Assembly: GCF_015706575.1 (NCBI RefSeq)
Contig: NW_024037072.1
Location: forward strand, 19,345,162 to 19,409,161
Origin: Patiria miniata
Lineage: Eukaryota; Echinodermata; Asteroidea; Valvatida; Asterinidae
DNA: 64,000 nucleotides
Direction of reading: 5' to 3'
The first letter of the stretch is position 1; every line of letters starts with the position of its first letter. Below the pieces are notes generated by a model. That model saw only the letters and a list, made by a program, of their open reading frames with translations, was not told where the DNA came from and did no database searches. Positions 28,501-41,371 of this stretch are shown one piece after another. Both the position numbers and the translations under genes were made by a program.

Positions 28501-30774
28501 CTCGGGATATTATATTCTGGGGTCAAAGTGGGGGGATTTTTGTTGGAGTTCTCCACTCGTTGTGTTATTTTGGAGGCAACCTCCAATAATGTCGGAGTAT
28601 GGGTTCTTGTTTGGTTTAGCCCAGGCCCGGAGGGTGCAAGTTGAAGCAAGTGTACCGCGCGGTGCACTTGTTGTGGGAGCTCGGTGTGGCCGGGGGCTAG
28701 GTATATACTGTTTTATTGTCCCCGTGTATCGAAACGTTATTAATCGTGGGGTTATTGAAAAAATGTCATTCATTTTGACACTTGGAACAGTCGGGAGCAA
28801 ACAGCACCTCTTATTTTTGGTGAAAATCTGAGAAAAACGGGGCGAAACTCGACGCTCCATTCAACTTGATGAAACACCATGTGCGATTTTTTTCAAAAAG
28901 AGACAGAAGCACTCTACACTTCTATACGCCACAAATCTCATTTTTGTTATTTATTCCCCGTTAGGGTACACTTTACGCAAACAGAAAATATTAAAATGTA
29001 CTTTATCTCCGCAAATCCGTAGCGGTAAGCTGCTGGAGGCATATGTCATTAATCGTATTATCCGGTACACACCAGTTGTTGGCAAAATCTTATACCGTCT
29101 TTTGTATAGGAGAAAAAAATAATTCTTCCTTTTCGTCCCTGTAAAGTGAGTTTAGGAAATTGGTTTTTGCTGAGAGTGCCTATTCTTTAGTTTGCTCCGA
29201 CATTGGAGACAAAGGGCCAGCGGCCATCCGTTGTGTTTAGACTCGGCTTGGTCTTGAGGCTGGCCTGCCGTCGGGCTGGTATAGGCAGATGTAACTGTTT
29301 GCTCCAGCTTGGGGCTTCGTACGGAAAAAATTGCAATTGAAATTTCAAACTGGCTCGAGGGCTGGTGCGATTCGCTGAGATTTTTGTTTTCGATTGCAGC
29401 TTAATTTCCGTTTGTGTTTTGTAGCAAACAACAGACTGGGTTTTGGTGGTAAGCCCTGGTATTTAGCAGAAATGTTACAAAAAGAAATCGCTCTCAGTCC
29501 GGGGGATTAAGCATGAGAGACGCGACAGATGAACGATCACATTTCATGGAAGCCTTTTTGTTCTACTTTTCCGGCAGAAAAACGGCCAGAAATCCGGTCA
29601 TGTGGCCGCTTGTCCTCTACTTTTTGTCTGTGCAATTAGCACCAGATGTAACCCGTGTTTTGCAATAATGTTTCCAATCCATCTTGGCACATACATACAT
29701 CAAGAATTCTTTGTCAGATGTCCTCGAAAACGGAACTAATTCGTCAAATGTTGCCATGCGTTATCGGATAACCTGGAAATCTGGCGCCAGATTTTAATTG
29801 AAAGATTCCGTTTTGTAATTTACCTACAGCTGAAAACAGAAAGCATATATACCGGCATGAACGTCAACAGCTTTTTAAAAGTTGTTATAATTGGTAACTT
29901 TGTACAACTACTAACACTTTGTCCGATTCGCCTTTGCCGAACACAAAATCTCGACAGTGCCCTCCTGGTGTACGACAAAGTTCCTCCACGCTTTGAAAAT
30001 GCATATTGTTGGACATAATCTTCGCATTCATCCTTCAATACTCGGTTGAGCTGATATCATCTAGAATTTGCTCCCCTGAAATTTGGGGTAGGCCTATTTA
30101 CCAAGAACATGCATGCCCATGAGTCTTTCAAGCTTTGTTTGCACATTAGTAATCGACGACAGAGGGCGCAACAGAAATGACACCGAGATGCCACTCCAAA
30201 CGGCAACATAAATTTCCGACCCAGACCTCACCAACAAATAAGCCTCTTTATCAGCCTAACTATTGAAATTATTGTATAAAATGTCTGTCTAGCCGTAATT
30301 GGAGGAAGTTCATTGCGGACTGATTTATTTCTAGAAAACGTTACGACCATTTCGTAAATTCCAGGCTTTGAGTATGGCTAGTACAACTTATGTAATCATC
30401 GTTTCCCCTGAGCCCTTTTTTTTTCAGCTGAAACAGATCTGTTTACGACCTGTGATCTGAGATCCAACCTGCACAATAAATCCACCCATTCCTGCGATTC
30501 TCCGTGCCTCGTTATAAAGGAACCAAGACCAAACGGTTTGACCCGAGCAGTTCACCCGTAACACGGGAAGGACTTCTTGTTAGCACAAGTCAGCGCGGGG
30601 GTTGACATCCCCCCGATCACGTATAAATCATTCGCGTTGCATGGACGAAGGATAAAGTAAAGGCTGCTTTGGGGTTTGTTATCATATTAATAATCAATAT
30701 TAAAACAAAATGCATGTAATACGACGCAAAAATAACTTGTCTCTCTCAAAGCAAATGGAATGAAGCCGAGCCAG

Positions 30775-30816
30775 CGCTTATAGGCCTTTTGTTTGCGCTT
30801 ATTGGCCTTTTGTTTG
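30775..30816 (+). repeat. Two-copy 21-bp tandem repeat
   Basis: CGCTTATAGGCCTTTTGTTT plus G is followed at once by the same 21 bp with a single difference (TATA versus TATT). Confidence 0.8.
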
Positions 30817-32644
30817 CGAATTCAATAGGGAGCGGCATGTAAGGCAAATGAAGGCGAACCGAGACAAAGAAAAATGCTCATTAACATTAAATCAACATTT
30901 ATGTCGTTAGAGTATGTCAAATTTCAATATCTGAAGGGGGTAAGCGTCAGGAATAAGGCAAAAAACCCTCTTTGTTCCATATTCAATAAGTACGATTCCG
31001 TTGTCGTTATTTCTCACGTTGCTAGATGAAATCCCGTTCCACAATAGTCTTCAACTCCAGCGGGTTTTTATTAGCTGTTGTGCATACATTTATTGCCATA
31101 TATTTTTGAAAAGTACTAATGCCCAAACAAGGACCATATAGATGGTAGATGTACAAGGTCGCTGTACTATCAAGAAACAACAAAATCAGTAATGGGGACA
31201 CCTGCATCTTATGATGTAATAAAACCCTCTCTAAATTTGACGAAATCCCCTTCAAAAAAAATCCTCGCAAAAAATATCATCGTTGGGGCTACATCGTTTT
31301 CTTCGCCCCATTAACGATTTCGCTCCCGCCTACGTGTGCGTTTTTCTACCTCACTGCCATTTCTGAACAATGTTGAATCTCCTAATTCCACGCTCTGACG
31401 CCGATGCTGTGAAACCAAGTCATTCGAGAGAAAGCAGCCCACTTTCTCAAAACCCTCGAGCGCGTGGCGTGGCAATAAAAGAAAGAAAAGGAACGTGTAT
31501 TTAGCCTCATATCCCCACGAACCAACACATTTTCATTTGGTTAAGTATTTACGGCCCATTTTAGCCGCGGTTGATTCCACCCATCTTGCAGGGCTTCATT
31601 GTCGATGGCCGCTCATTCGAACAAATAGTGCGAGAACGATAAAAAGTTAAAAAGACAAAAAAAAAGAGCTAGAAATTGAAAAATTCTGAAAGCACCGAGT
31701 ATGAAATACTCACGCTCGATAAAACTCGGCAACTGGGGCTCCCCGCTGCGTAGCCGTGACTCCGGCATGGGTTTAGCAGCTGGTGGGCCCTTTCAGACTG
31801 CCGAGTCACTGAGGGGCGGTCCTAGTGTTCTTTCCGCCCTCATTTAATAGCAAAAGCAACACCTAGTCGAACAAAAGACAGAAAAAAAGAGAGGCCAGAT
31901 TTTGAGACCAATACCCTCGGAATTGTTTCTCTGGGTCGTTCCAGATAGTGCATGAACCTTTCCCGAGTTCGGATAGCGAACAATAATGGCGCTTCACAGT
32001 GCGTATTTTTCATGATTTTTTTTTTATTTCTGCTAGCGAAAGTCTCCTTGTAGTTTCGCTGACCAAATACGCATATTATATAGGCCTAAGGGTCGTTATT
32101 CTTTTAAAAAAAAATTGTCGATGAATATGAAAATGGAAGTGAATGAAGTTTGATTATAAGACGTGCGGCGTTGCTTTGTTTCGACGATAGGGGGCGATCG
32201 GCCAAATATCAGAAATTCTCGGGGATTTAAATTTCAAAAAGCAAGAGCCATGGGGCCTTGAGTGGCCCGTCTTTTTTTCTTTTTTTTTTTTAGCGCCTTT
32301 TCACCTCTACTTTTTCATCTTCGCGAAGACATGTTAACAAGCTCAGGCCGCAGCCAAGGGGTGAATCCCTGGCGGGGGTGGGTTGCAACCCACCCTCGTA
32401 TACTATAGACATCGGTCCACTTGTTATCTAACCATTATCAATGTAAGCTATATTCAAATATAAAATAAATTACAATATTAAGTAATTATTCTTCGTGCTT
32501 AAATCTTTTAAATCCATTCATTATGCATGCGTTTAGATTTCTAGCAGTTGAGGCATTGATCAAACACGTTGTATGGTCAAAAAGGGTCCACTTTGTTGTT
32601 GTTTTTTTACAAAATCATAGCCTATAGGCAAGCTGGTAATAGAC

Positions 32645-32932
32645 AAGTCAAAGTCATAAGTGATAGTCAGTGAGATTGGTACTCAGTCTATTACAGTGAC
32701 AAGTGCCAGTCAGTCGGTGAGATAGATCAGTCAGTGAGATAGGTAACCAGTCCAAGTCACGAGTGACAGTCAGTCCGTACTCAGTCTAAGTCACAATTAA
32801 GTGATAGTCATTCAGTGAGATTGGTATTCAGTCTAAAGTCACAAGTGGCAGTCAGTTAGTGAGATAGATTACCAATCTTTAGTGACAGTGAGATAGGTAT
32901 TAGTCACAAGTGACGGGTAGTCAGTCAGTCAA
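32645..32932 (+). repeat. Degenerate minisatellite of AGTCACAAGTGACAGTCAGT type
   Basis: Roughly 290 bp of imperfect copies of a 40-55 bp unit. The unit combines AAGTCACAAGTGACAGTCAG, CAGTGAGATTGGT and ACTCAGTCTA blocks in varying order. It is non-coding. Copies differ in length and block order, which indicates slippage and unequal exchange. Confidence 0.8.
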
Positions 32933-33299
32933 ACACAGAGAACACTACAAGCTAGCCCATCGAGACCAGCAAAAAAAAGAAAAGAACCTGACACCAGGCT
33001 GGCTAAGCCTGTGTGGTTAGGAAGACGTCATGATAAAAAAAAATCACCAAACCTGAAGACATCAAGATTCATGCTTTAAGCTCAGTTTTTTCACCTGTAG
33101 AATTGAAGGGCATCAATACAAGTATACAAAGTACCTTGTGATCATTTTGTGGAAGCACAATCTTTACATGCATGATGTCAAAGCATTCGTTCATTCATGA
33201 TTTAATGAGGCAAGGCCTTTTTAAATATCATTTCTAAAGTGGTTTGTTCATTGTTTATATTAATTATTGGGTATTATTTTTTCTTCCATAAACACTGTA

Positions 33300-33385
33300 T
33301 ACTCAGTGTTGTCCCGAGTGAATGTGACCAAAAATCACTCGGGTGGGACTCGAACCCACGACCTTCTGCTTACTAGTGCAAACAT
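33300..33385 (-). repeat. tRNA-derived SINE fragment
   Basis: On the minus strand, AGGTCGTGGGTTCGAGTCCC is a good tRNA T-arm with an internal B box. It is preceded by a plausible anticodon-arm remnant. The D-arm/A-box half and the acceptor stem do not form, so it is not a tRNA gene. A 9-bp inverted pair CCCGAGTGA/TCACTCGGG sits just after it, where SINE body sequence would be expected. Confidence 0.5.
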
Positions 33386-34099
33386 CGGTGAAGGGCAAAA
33401 AGCACTATTGAATTTGAAAGGTAAACCCTAATATTGAATTTTCATCATTGCGACGCAAATTACATATTATGACTTTTTATTTTACATTTATCCGTGCCTC
33501 TCTAAATTATATACTTTATGGAAAAAAAATCTATCACGGCTTGAAATAAACAGTGGCAATTTGAAATAATCTTGTAAAGCAAGAATTAATTTTGCTCAAC
33601 CAATTTCCACAAATAAACTTCAAAGACTGAAACTATCGCCTGGAACAGCAATGTTTTTTGCTCACTTGAGGTACAAATTTCACTTACGACCATTAAAACA
33701 TCTTCGTAGCTTAGTAACACAGTGCGAGCTCGCATGATTCGGATTTCAGGCATAAATTACCAAAAAATGTGTTGGTAAGAAGATTCCAATTCATTACCAA
33801 CTGCCTGATTCTCAAGTTTTGAAAAGAGGAAAATGGCTTGGACAGGATTTTTGAATTTAAAAAGAGACGATTCAATGTACAGGTAACAGTCGTTGGTTTG
33901 GCTCCTCACATTTCCCAATCTGTTTCACCTCTGAAGTCGATGTCACACACGCACGGTCCATGGCGGTACATGTCAGATCTCATGACATCACGGAATCCAA
34001 CTCCCCATGCCTCACCTAATGCAGTACCTGTCTACTCTGACCTCACCAGCGGACACACACTGGGCTCTAGTTTGTCACAATTTTAATCGAATCATCCCA

Positions 34100-34550
34100 A
34101 TCCGTAATAGTTTTGCACGTCGCTGCTTGGGCGTTCGGTCCCGTAAACCCAAGGGTCCAACGGTGTGTGCCGTGTCAAGGCTGGAGTACTTCGGGGCGGC
34201 CCCTTCCAGCCGTCACACTCGATTTGGTTTTAGCTCCCCGGGCAAAGCAGGGGAGATTCCGCCGGCCGGTATGGGGAGAGAAAAGGACAGAGAGAGAGCA
34301 GGGGAGTCCAATTCAAACGGCACGATTGGTAGCGACGGAGTGGTCTATTAAATTTTGATGTACCAATTTGTCATTTGTTTGCTCAGTACTGTGTGACGAG
34401 TCCCGGGCTCCGCAGCGAGTACAGCTGCCTCGCAGCAGGGCGCGGCCACCCCGAAACCCGCCTGGGCCGGCGCGATGCGCCCATGCTCCCGCCTCAGCCC
34501 AGCGGTAGACGCACCGGGGAAAGACAGGCCCGGCCCTTGTGCAAACAAAC
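34100..34550. promoter_or_regulatory. CpG-rich segment, possible regulatory element
   Basis: CpG dinucleotides are dense here (for example CGGTCCCGTAAACC, GGGGCGGCCCC, CCGCCGGCCGG, GGGCGCGGCCAC) within otherwise AT-rich, CpG-poor spacer. Overlapping open frames occur on both strands, as GC-rich DNA often allows, but none has a known domain. A promoter or enhancer is an inference from composition only. Confidence 0.3.
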
Positions 34551-35569
34551 ATGTTGACGCTATGATATTAAACATTGATATTGGGACGAATTTACTGTTG
34601 CCAAACTATAAATGACCGAGTATTTCTGGCGGATCGAGTTACGGGAGCCTGTTGTCCCAGGGATCATGGAAAAGATGCCGATGGTATTCGCTTGTGTGTT
34701 AAAGCTTCTCCCCAAGCGATCGTGGATCCTACTGGGCAAGATATTGAACAGCATCAAACTGCGGCCCTATAACAATCCGATTTGCCACTGTGAGGTTGTC
34801 GTGTTTGGACAAGCTGCCTCCGTAATTCTGACAATAAACGATGCCGCGGAGATGCCAATTGGCAGAATAAATCCAAAACATAGTACTTAAAAAAAACCTT
34901 CCTCATCCACATAATGTGAGCAATATCGCGATAAAGCTTTTTGATGGAGACACAGAAATTGGGCGTAATTCGCTGGCAGGTGAGAAAAGAGTAAGTGATA
35001 AAATCCGTTGGTAGGCATCCAAAAGGGTGGCTGGCCGCCGTGTTTACGTAGCAAACTAAACAAAACAACCCTGTCAGCCAGGTGCGGGGAGACAAAAGCA
35101 GCGCCGCCAACCTTTGGGAAAACAAAAAAAAGTTATATTACCACTCAAGAAAAAAAGCAATAGTGACCAAAATATGCCACAGGTTTATTTGGGGGGGGGG
35201 GGGGGGGGGGGGACCGTACCGGTTGGGTCGGGTCTGGTCTACCACCCTCCCCGGGCAATCCACAGGGAACCGTCCGCTGAGGTACCCGATACCGGGTAAA
35301 ATTGACGGAATTAACGGTCGGGGCGCGCGGGGTGTGAACTACCCCTGCAGCTGCACGGAACACGATACTCATGCATTCGGACAGAGAAATGTCTTGCTGG
35401 CTGGTTTTCAGTGACTGGGACATGTAGTGACCAGGATGCGCGAACATTCACCTACAGTCCCTCATGTTGCATAATCATACTCTCAGAAAGCGAGAAAATT
35501 TAAAATGAAATTTATAGTGACTTGTTCGTGAAGTAGGGGCCTACTTAATTGATTCATTGTGTTTAAAGG

Positions 35570-35820
35570 GTATTCGTCAATACGTATCCTTTTCGATAAA
35601 TGATCATTGGTGGACAGCTGAATTGGTGGTGTTTATATTAAAACAAAAATAACTTGTAAATAGAGTATGCAAATTACGTGAAATTTGGAGTTACTCGTCA
35701 ATGACATATATGTCATGTACTTATATTCCTCAAATTAGTTTTTACTTAATGGAGCGTGCCACATATTTTTACCAATTTTTTTTTTTATAGTTCGGTCACT
35801 ATTTTTTTACTCACCCTGTA
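35570..35820 (+). mobile_element. Tc1/mariner-like remnant, second copy of the 12978 family
   Basis: The sequence ends in TTTTACTCACCCTGTA, the reverse complement of the terminus at 12978. It matches that copy for about 250 bp, including a translated WWTAE stretch and TGCAAATTACGTGAAATT. It lies in the opposite orientation to the first copy. Its reading frame is disrupted. Only this end of the element is present; no partner terminus was found upstream. Confidence 0.6.
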
Positions 35821-37664
35821 TTGACCTAATTTATTTGTTCCTAGTACCCAATATCGGTTCCCGGTTTTAAAAGTTCTTGTTTGGTTTGTGACACCACACT
35901 ACCTTGCGGTCTGTCTGGATCTAAACGTGCCGTTAATTTTTGTGCTCCAGAATCTTGTGTGTTTACACTCTCCATTCGAAGGGTACCAGCCAGCAGCCTG
36001 AGGTCCCCCCCCCCCCCCCTGCAAATATTGCACCGCATTAGTACGTCACTGCAACGCCTGATGCTCATTTAGCAACGAGAGGGTTTTTTCAGTTTTGATA
36101 TTCACACTACAATGGTTATGAGGTGGAGTTGCTCAGTTTGAAAGTCAGTTATAATTGTTACATCGCTTTGACATATACTGACGGGAAGGTTGTCATTGCC
36201 TGCATGTGAAGTTAGAAGTGCCGGAGATGGAGGATTTTTGAGAGTTCCAGACCTTTCTTCGACTCGGCCAAATTCCACCAACTTCGGCCTTTGGACCACT
36301 ACAGGCTATAAATTCTGTAGTTTGAGCTTTTGTATCAGGTTAAACATTTTTTTTTCAAGTTAGTTTTGAAATCTCCGAGAAAACACATCAGCCCGTCGGT
36401 GGCCTCTGTTCGTGTGCGATGTGGCCATCAACCCCGCCAGGACCGTACCTCTTACAGCCCAGGAATTCACCATTTCTATTTTAAAACACAATTGTATAAG
36501 CGCTCATAGATTCCGATTTCAGATAACGTCTGTAACGGGAGCCAGCCCCGCGTCATAATCTTGCGCTCATCGACGCAAACCTAAAACCAAATTATGCCAG
36601 TCAAGAGCGATAGTTTCACCCAACACCCAGACATTAAATCATATTTTTTTCTTTTTCTTATATTCTTTTTCTCTCCCTCTTTTTTTCTCTACCCCTCGGG
36701 TCGATCTGTCGAACGGCCACCCACAGGGGTCGAGCTTATGCCCGTTAAATTTTTGTTTTGGTTTGTTTTTAATTTCGCCAAAGAATGCGCGCCTAGAATG
36801 TGTTTTGCCAACAGATTTACAGAGTAAATAGAAATGACACGGACTCAAAGCACCGCCGAAGCTGCGAGGGAATTCTGCCCGGGCCCTGCGCGGCATCTAA
36901 TCCCTCGATTTGCCTCAGTACATCCCCTCGTCCCAAAACCTGCATCCCTTAAGTCCAACGTCTAGGATAAATCATCCGTGTATTCTGGAAGGCCCCATTC
37001 GGAGAAGAGCCCCCCAAATTGAATTCTTCATGCAAGAACTCACCGATGCGTTTGGACAAGCCCAATTTGTTCTCACAAATTACGATATTTTGTTGTAAAT
37101 TCATTACCGGATAGCGGTCGTTTATATAGATTGAAAAGTACGGGGACATCTGTGTGACATACCAAGTCGGCGGGGTTCGGATCAATGTTGACGGCGCACT
37201 GCGGTGGTCCACTCCGCCACAAGCAGTTACATGTACACTAGTTTGCGGCCGCCGGCGTAGAACCGAATATCATCACGGTCGGGCATTCTTTGTTTTAACA
37301 GCAGAATTATTGCCCTTACAAAAATACAGAAAAAAACACAGAAAGTACGAACTGCAAGACTGAAATATACACAGAATCCATTCTTTACAAATATGGCTAT
37401 ACGTATCTGACCGTAATGGTCTTTTGTGCAATACTATGTGGTCAAACTCCCCATACAAATTCACCTGGCGACGCCAATTAGTACGTTTATGATTATTCGA
37501 ATACCAATAGCGCAAAATGTACCTACATAAAGAGACATCCAAATGAGGATGTTCCCTTTGTCCTTTTTACGATATAAAGGATGTCCTATTTTATGATAAC
37601 TAGGTCCAGATCAATTTTACAAGTATATTACGATGATAATGTTAAAATGAGATAATGTTGTCAT

Positions 37665-38128
37665 CAGTGGCATAATTAAGTACGGGGGCGGGGTCACCCC
37701 CAGCAGTTATCCGTGTCCCCCGGGACCCCCATTTGAAACATTGACTTGAAAAAAAAAAATTATACTTCAATGTTGAAATGGTACGTTACGTTTACATTTA
37801 GTGCCCCACTGAATTATGCACCCCAAGTGCCCTCCCCAGAAGTTTGACGCTACTTTTCGCTCGTATCCACCGCCCAAACAGGGCGCTGGGAAGTGCTAAT
37901 TAATTTATTCTGCATGAATGACGTAACTTCTTCGAGCCCCCATTGGATAAAATTTGTTAGAAGACACAAACACTTTCGCCTGCACATGACACGTGCGCAC
38001 ACAGAATGTACGTGCATTGGGCAGTAAGCTGCCCACAATGCTTTGCGCGCCTGCGCTTCCTTCACCAAATTTGTGCAGGAGATAAGCCCTTTAGATGGGT
38101 ACGAGCGAAGACCCTAGTTACGCCGCTG
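37665..38128. mobile_element. hAT-like non-autonomous element
   Basis: It begins CAGTGGCATAATTAAG and ends CTAGTTACGCCGCTG, which reverse-complements to CAGCGGCGTAACTAG. This matches the CAGNGGCGTAACT ends common in hAT MITEs. The inside has G/C-rich blocks (CCCCCAGCAG, GTCCCCCGGG) and an A10 run, with no transposase. The 8-bp flanks (GTTGTCAT, ACCGAATG) do not match, so the copy is probably old. A related internal segment appears near 48480-48560. Confidence 0.65.
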
Positions 38129-39703
38129 ACCGAATGAAAACTACAGTGCTGTATTATCGACAAACGAGGGCGCCCTACGTCAACTTCAAGCTGAGCTCTT
38201 CTGATGTCAATCATGCATAATCAATGTTTCATGCACGGCGCCTTCTAGTGGTATTTAAGTTCCACCAACATACAAGTGTTTAACAATTACTTTTTCAACC
38301 AAAAGGTGTTGTTTTTCTTGGCATTACGACTCGGCAGCTTTTACTTTGCTGTCGTGCTCGATTTAGGTTAAAATGTTTCCGTGTCAACAACAGTGAGTTT
38401 AACTTCGATGCTTTCAAATGCGTTTTTGCCCGCGGGAAATAAACAATTACAGTAAATTACAGAAAGTAGCAAACTAAATATACAGGAATTAAAGTTGAAT
38501 AAAATGACCGTGACGTTAAGAAATGACCTCTCCGCTGTACGCTTAGTTGCGCTGTGAAACGCTAATTTGCGAATGCGCCTTGACACAATTCCGTACTTGC
38601 GGTTCGCCAAAACTTCACGCCGAGACGTAAAATTTGTATCAGTATGCAGTTGATTTTTTGTTTCACTTAAAACAATCCCCCTACAGTTGTCAGCTATTGT
38701 TTGGATTTTGGCCAGCCCTGGAAAACGATTGTATCTCAAAAGCCGATCAGATTTTTTTTTGGTCAACGCTTCAACTCTGACGACAAATCATGCATAGACG
38801 AACTTACTGCGCATGCGTCATGAGTGACCCAAAATGGCGGACGGCTGCTTCATGTGTGAGCACTGTCTGCCAGTTCGTTAGTGTAGAGGTCAATGGCTTC
38901 CCGTGGATATGACCGTGTTAAGATCTCGTGTCCGTACATTTGTACGGATCAGCTGAAATAGCTTTCTAGTTTCTAAAATGTCATTTTGCCATGCGCGGCT
39001 TCCTTACACACACAACTAATTTCAGACCTTTCGGATCTATATTCCTTTTTATAAATATTCACACTTTAATTAAATTACAACTTACGATACTTGGTTTGTA
39101 ATGTATTTTTTACAGCAAGACATTATAAAGATATACTGATTGATAAAACAAATGTTAGTTTGTTAAATAAATACATATTGACACCCAACACACGTTACGG
39201 GAAACAAATCAACGTATCGCAAACGAATATCTATTTACATCGATGAGTGGGTTTTAAGTACTGAAATATGTGAACTGTTTGTTTTTTAAATTTTTAAACA
39301 TAATACATTAAAACAATTGTACTTTTATCTGTAGGCATGTACAGTATCTTCCGTTGTACAGTTGTAATATATCATTCAATGTATTCTATGTTTTAACTTT
39401 TCCATGCCGAATTTTACCAAATTTTGACTGGTTTAACGCAATAGATATGTATACACAAGTCTATTGGGTAATGTTAACCAAAATTAATTATGAATATTTT
39501 TTTCTTGCAATTAAAACGAAAACACAAAAACACTGTTCGCACGAAAGTTTAAATGTAAATATGCTCCTCTAAAACACATCAAATGCAAAACAAGACTTTT
39601 TTTATTTCGATGGGAATTCCATTTCGCAAGCGTACACAGTAGTTTGTTTATCCCGAAGAGAAAATCGTGAAATCTTAAACTTGCTCATTCTATGAGAAAT
39701 AAA
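38129..39703. other. Spacer without recognised gene
   Basis: AT-rich sequence with no domain-bearing open frame. A minus-strand frame of 132 codons (38368-38766) matches no family I recognise and has no splice-site support. Confidence 0.4.
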
Positions 39704-39920
39704 GGCTACGGCCGGTGGCATATGAAAATCGGACCCCTATGAAAATTGGACACATTTACGCTATTATTGGTTAAACTCTCTCACGTGACTGGTCACTCTC
39801 CAAATTATCATACTTACGCATGCGCGATACTACCAATGAGTATTTCACAGAGTCGTAATTTCACGCTACACCGGCAGTAACACACGAGTCTATTCGAAGT
39901 TGACTCAACCGGCCGTAGCC
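39704..39920. mobile_element. 217-bp MITE with GGCTACGGCCGGT ends
   Basis: A perfect 13-bp inverted repeat, GGCTACGGCCGGT at the left and ACCGGCCGTAGCC at the right, closes a 217-bp non-coding unit. No convincing target duplication was found. An internal segment (CGCATGCGCGATACTACCAA and what follows) recurs diverged near 62690, showing that this is a dispersed family. The superfamily is unassigned. Confidence 0.7.
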
Positions 39921-40285
39921 AAGTAATTTTGAATGCCCGAGGGCGCCCTTCCCTGACCACGTACAGATCCGTACACGATAACTGCCTGCAATTCTGAATT
40001 GTCAAAGTATAAACTTTTCAAATGAACATGAATTTTTTTTGTACTGTACAAAGCAGTGGTTACAAATATAATTATTTTCATAATCCTTTGTTTACAAAGT
40101 GTCAGTAAAATATTCTACTTATCCTTAGTTTATGTTAGTCGATACTGTTTCAAGTTATTCATACAGAATACGTACACCTATTGGAACGAGGACCTGCCCC
40201 TATACAGCGAAGAATCAACACTAAATGATATGACATTCACATACACATTCAACTGCGTACAAAAGAATTACAATGACGATTTCCC

Positions 40286-40399
40286 TTTTAGTGTGGCGGA
40301 CAAATAGGAGGGCGTTATTTGAAGTGGGTAAATTTCAGTAAATACAAGAGCTTACCTGCTCTAAAATAGCGCCCTCCATTCTGTCTGCCACACTTCAAA
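40286..40399. mobile_element. Short imperfect hairpin MITE near the receptor gene's 3' end
   Basis: The left arm AGTGTGGCGGACAAATAGGA with GGGCGTTATTT is mirrored by AAATAGCGCCCTCCATTCTG with TCTGCCACACTT. The arms are about 33 bp and about 85% matched, with a 42-bp centre. It lies roughly 380 bp past the receptor stop codon (minus strand), perhaps inside its 3' UTR. It is non-coding. Confidence 0.65.
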
Positions 40400-40775
40400 A
40401 CGGCTAATGACTACCACAGCACTGGCATATTGAGAGAGAAAAACCCAGATAAGTCCAAAAATAACTAAGAGTGGAATGTTTTCTATAGACAGTTCATTTA
40501 TGAACATCGTCATAAGTTGCGGTGTCAGCTCCACTGTCAGAGTGCGCATGATCAGCGAAAGACTAAACTGAACTGTTTTTAGCCGTTCCAGTATCACGCT
40601 TTGTATGATGATTTTGTTGGCTCTTTGAAAAAAAAAGATTGACATAACGATGTCTATGGATTCCGTTCTTGCTTATTTTGCATGATGTGGGGTATCATTA
40701 ATTTAAGCGCCTCACGGTCGAGTTGCCTCAAAATAAAGGAAGATCGACGGGAAGGAGGAAGAAAAGAAATTCCCG

Positions 40776-41371
40776 CTACAAAAGGGACACACGCATGGCT
40801 GCCGCTAGTAAGGTGGACAGCGCCACGAAAGCGATAAGAAATGAGAAGACGACCATAAACAGTCGATCCAGCACCATGGCAACCTCCTGCCATTCCGTAG
40901 CCACCTTCTGACTGCTGTCCTCGTCGCGTCCCCGCCGCACCAAATATGAAACGTTCTTGGATATGGACGTAATGTATTGCTCGATGATGTTGGTGTCCGC
41001 TCCCGTAGAGAGCTGTCGCTCCATCATGGCCGATCCAGCTTTTTCTGAAGAGCTCCCTCTACGTTCGTCGTCCTGCTGCTGGTGGTGCTGCTCCTCGATC
41101 CCGTCGTCCCCTTCGAATATGGGGTTGAGGACGCCACCTCGCGGCGACATGCTGCCCATGTCGACCTCGGACGGCGCGTGCAGTTCCATCTCCATAGAGG
41201 ACTGGGAGATCTGGTTTCGGACGTGGAGTATGGTGGCCAGCTTGACCAAGATCAGAGTGTGGACCCAGCGGGGCACGTGAGTGCAATCGCCCCGATGGTG
41301 AACGCTTAGTATGACGACGGTCAGTGAGGCGCATAAGCCAACTAAGACGATGATGGCGGCATAGAATTGTC
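40776..41371 (-). CDS. nAChR exon 7, M3, cytoplasmic loop, M4 and stop
   Basis: 596 nt from acceptor GTGTTGCAG to the TAG stop. M3 is [20 protein letters not shown], followed by SVHHR. The cytoplasmic loop contains an [13 protein letters not shown] tract, and the membrane-proximal helix leads into M4 ([19 protein letters not shown]). Only a few residues follow M4. Confidence 0.94.

Larger units (their letters stand above)
19701..32640. other. Long gene-poor spacer with GC-rich patches
   Basis: No recognisable gene or domain. Notable features: C20 at 19847-19866 and C11 at 19873-19883; a 20-bp hairpin (9-bp arms, AGGCGTTAG/CTAACGCCT) at 20468-20487; a GTTGGT-like simple repeat near 25473-25564; a 21-bp unit repeated twice at 30775-30816; a perfect 20-bp palindrome GGGTGGGTTGCAACCCACCC at 32376-32395. 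CpG-richer patches occur near 23500-23750, 25050-25200, 26100-26300 and 28580-28700. Such patches can be regulatory elements, but nothing here proves it. Confidence 0.4.
32935..37664. other. Gene-poor spacer with CpG-rich segment
   Basis: No gene recognised. About 34100-34550 is markedly CpG- and GC-rich compared with its surroundings, as is about 35210-35400. Homopolymers: G22 at 35191-35212 and C15 at 36005-36019. It also holds the SINE fragment near 33340 and the mariner-type relic at 35570-35820. Confidence 0.4.

Noticed and set aside
33300-33385. A tRNA gene on the minus strand
   Set aside because: The T arm and B box are good, but the D arm and acceptor stem cannot be formed, so a SINE fragment fits better.
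12978-35820. A single giant 22.8-kb transposon bounded by the two inverted TACAGGGTGAGTAAAAAAA termini
   Set aside because: Both ends carry the same 3' coding remnant, which is expected of two separate copies and not of one element. The outer flanks do not match (TA versus TT), and nothing in between looks like cargo.
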